Below, in pieces: positions 62,191 to 64,000 of a DNA stretch of 64,000 bases. How positions within the stretch are numbered: the first letter of the stretch is position 1; every line of letters begins with the position of its first letter. The translations under genes were made by a program, and so were the position numbers. This DNA comes from Hanleya hanleyi (taxonomy: Eukaryota; Mollusca; Polyplacophora; Lepidopleurida; Hanleyidae): NCBI GenBank assembly GCA_036873755.1, contig JAVTVY010020282.1, forward strand, positions 16,246-80,245, in the 5' to 3' direction. The notes below the pieces were generated by a model. The model saw only the letters and a program-made list of their open reading frames with translations. It made no database searches and was not told the origin of the DNA.

Positions 62191-64000
62191 CTTTTTCTTT
62201 TTAATACACTCAGGATGATTGAATCGGTTGACTACCATAAAGGGTAAAGAATGAAACACATCCGTACGATTTACAAAAGATTGGTAAAGATGTCTATTAT
62301 CCTTTGTTTAGTACTCCATAATATACAAGGGAGATAAACTGTTTGTGTGACGTTCTAACCAGTATACACTATGAAGATATCAACCACACATCAACCATAC
62401 CTAGGTTTGCAAATTAAAGTTCCTGTCCGTCGATTGGTTGCTTGAAGTGAGCCGAATTCCTTGTAGCAGCTGTATTCTGGAATATTAAAGTATATACAAT
62501 GTAAGAAGCCATTAGAATTGAAGTGAAACAATCATGTGAATTTTGATAATGTTTCTTTGTTAATTTCTGGTTCAACTAAATCTCCATACAGGTTTTCAAA
62601 TGACAAATAAATGCTTATTAACTATAAATTGTATTAAAATTTTTTTGAAATGAAATGTTCTCATTTCTCAAGATGTGGGTAGGAATGTACAATTGAAGTA
62701 TGTGAAGATCCTTAGCTTTGATATATGAAATATGCAATCAATAAACAAGGAAAATATAGCCTGTGATTGAAAGTCTAATCATAGCATGATTATACTTTTT
62801 CTGATTACAGCTAAAAATAGGTTATGCTAACATTTTATTATCAATATATTTTGAAACATATTTCTTTACTATTTTGTCAACAATTTAGTATGGAAATATT
62901 CTCTAATCTTGTGGAAGGAACAAAAATCAATACATTTTATAAATCAATAAACAGTTCAAAACAACAAGATAATTTATTTAGAACTATCATTCCCCCAGCC
63001 AGTTAAATCCCCCTGTTTTTACATGAACAGGAAGTATATACAAGCAGTTTTGTGATAAAAATATCTCACCCTCAGGGGGTTTCCTCCAGGGGTGCATGCC
63101 AATCTTCATATGAGGTCCCCAAGCCTGGGGTTTCCAAGCTGACAATTCAGACACTCATAACAATACACTGCCTTGATGAACCTGGGTAGATCTGAAAGTG
63201 ATAGTGAGACAGAGATATGGATATTTCTTTGTGAAAGCCATGCTATAAGACCCATTAAATTTGACTGCAATTATAAGGTGAAGTACATTTCAGTTCAGTT
63301 CTTTGCTTATTAAGTTTTGAAAAAAGAATTATAGTTATATTTATAATTTACTTACCATATCATTAGCTGCACTCATCACCATCTGCAATACAGTTCTTCA
63401 AACCTCCATACTTCTAACTTAAAAATGAACAAATCCTCCTGACTTTTGCACTTGTGCACTTAGGTCAGCCATTGTTGTTGTTGTTGATGGTGGCGCCCCC
63501 GGTGGTCCATTAAATTTTCAAGGGCAGATAACTCCACCCATTTGAAACATTTAAAAGGAAAGACTATCAGAAACAGAAATTATATATATATTATATTTAA
63601 ACAATTGATAATAATGAAGAAGATAATATAAAGTATTCTTTAATGGGCATTTTTTGTTGCTGACATTATGTTAGAACTGATTCTTTTAAAAATATTTTCC
63701 CATTTTGTCCAATTTTACTATAAAATCATGGATTTGGACTGATTATAAAATCTGAATTTAACAAGATTTAATCATCTAATATGATACTATTTTGATAACA
63801 CTAATATGTGAGAGACTGATATTATTAATATATTTATTTTATTCAAATGGGAACCCATGGTACAGATCACTGTCAAAGATCAAAAAAAGTTTTCACAGTT
63901 CTGAGTAATATGTCAGTAACCACATGGGAATATTTTACACAGTTGCAGCTATTTTGAACTGTGAAGTACAAATCTGATGTTTAGTGGTTTCATGGAAATG
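62191..64000. other. No gene firmly recognised
   Basis: AT-rich. On the minus strand near 63150-63076, a short frame (SAWKPQAWGPHMKIGMHPWR then KPPEGE) runs across a possible GTGAGA donor. Near 63473 an ATG opens MADLSAQVQKSGGFVHF. Neither could be joined into a gene. The oxidoreductase first exon was looked for here without success. Confidence 0.35.

Noticed and set aside
48905..64000. First exon of the oxidoreductase (glycine-rich Rossmann motif)
   Set aside because: No minus-strand GxGxxG-type segment ending in a phase-0 donor was found. It may be outside the window or in a form I could not recognise.

Overview
Eukaryotic DNA, most likely from a mollusc and probably a bivalve. The evidence is interrupted coding with GT/AG splice sites, many 'acatgta' motifs, tRNA-derived SINE ends of molluscan type (TTAAA plus a tail of CACTCACT repeats), and many short elements built from about 160-180 bp tandem cores, an ACGG-type microsatellite and a terminal hairpin, as described for bivalve Pearl/Helentron-type elements. 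The species cannot be read from the sequence.

Host gene. One gene dominates. At least eleven minus-strand exons between 48904 and 10826 join in consistent phase into about 390 residues of a Gfo/Idh/MocA-family NAD(P)-dependent oxidoreductase. The exon with the first dinucleotide-binding glycines was not found and probably lies upstream (higher coordinates). One 186-bp exon is present twice in tandem (44913-45098 and 44529-44714). Both copies are open, phase 0 at both ends and flanked by plausible splice sites, so they could be mutually exclusive exons. Introns are large (16.2, 10.0 and 5.7 kb) and hold nearly all the mobile DNA.

Mobile DNA by region. 0.9-6.1 kb: a decayed Penelope-like element with direct-repeat ends, enclosing a decayed DIRS-like element that lost its reverse transcriptase. 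6.4-7.0 kb: hairpin-tailed repeat. 13.06-20.6 kb: a tandem duplication whose first copy gained a Helentron-like element, a Pearl-like element carrying a nested hAT-like transposon, and a small foldback, while the second copy keeps the empty sites. 23.6-30.1 kb: an apparently complete DIRS-type tyrosine-recombinase retrotransposon with intact gag, RT/RNase H and recombinase frames, inverted terminal repeats and an internal complementary region. 30.7-37.9 kb: MITE, tandem repeats, and a TA-flanked giant palindrome with a Pearl-like element in one arm. 39.6-42.6 kb: more tandem repeats. 49.7-60 kb: tandem-core elements and two TTAA-flanked inverted-repeat elements, one with a fragment like the N-terminus of P2X7-ballast-domain proteins. 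60.5-61.5 kb: minisatellites.

Other possible host coding is weak: a putative first exon at 8901-8999 (minus), a putative terminal exon at 61815-61940 (minus), and an open frame at 46674-46886 (minus). No rRNA, tRNA or CRISPR array was seen. All calls come from reading the sequence; no database search was run.
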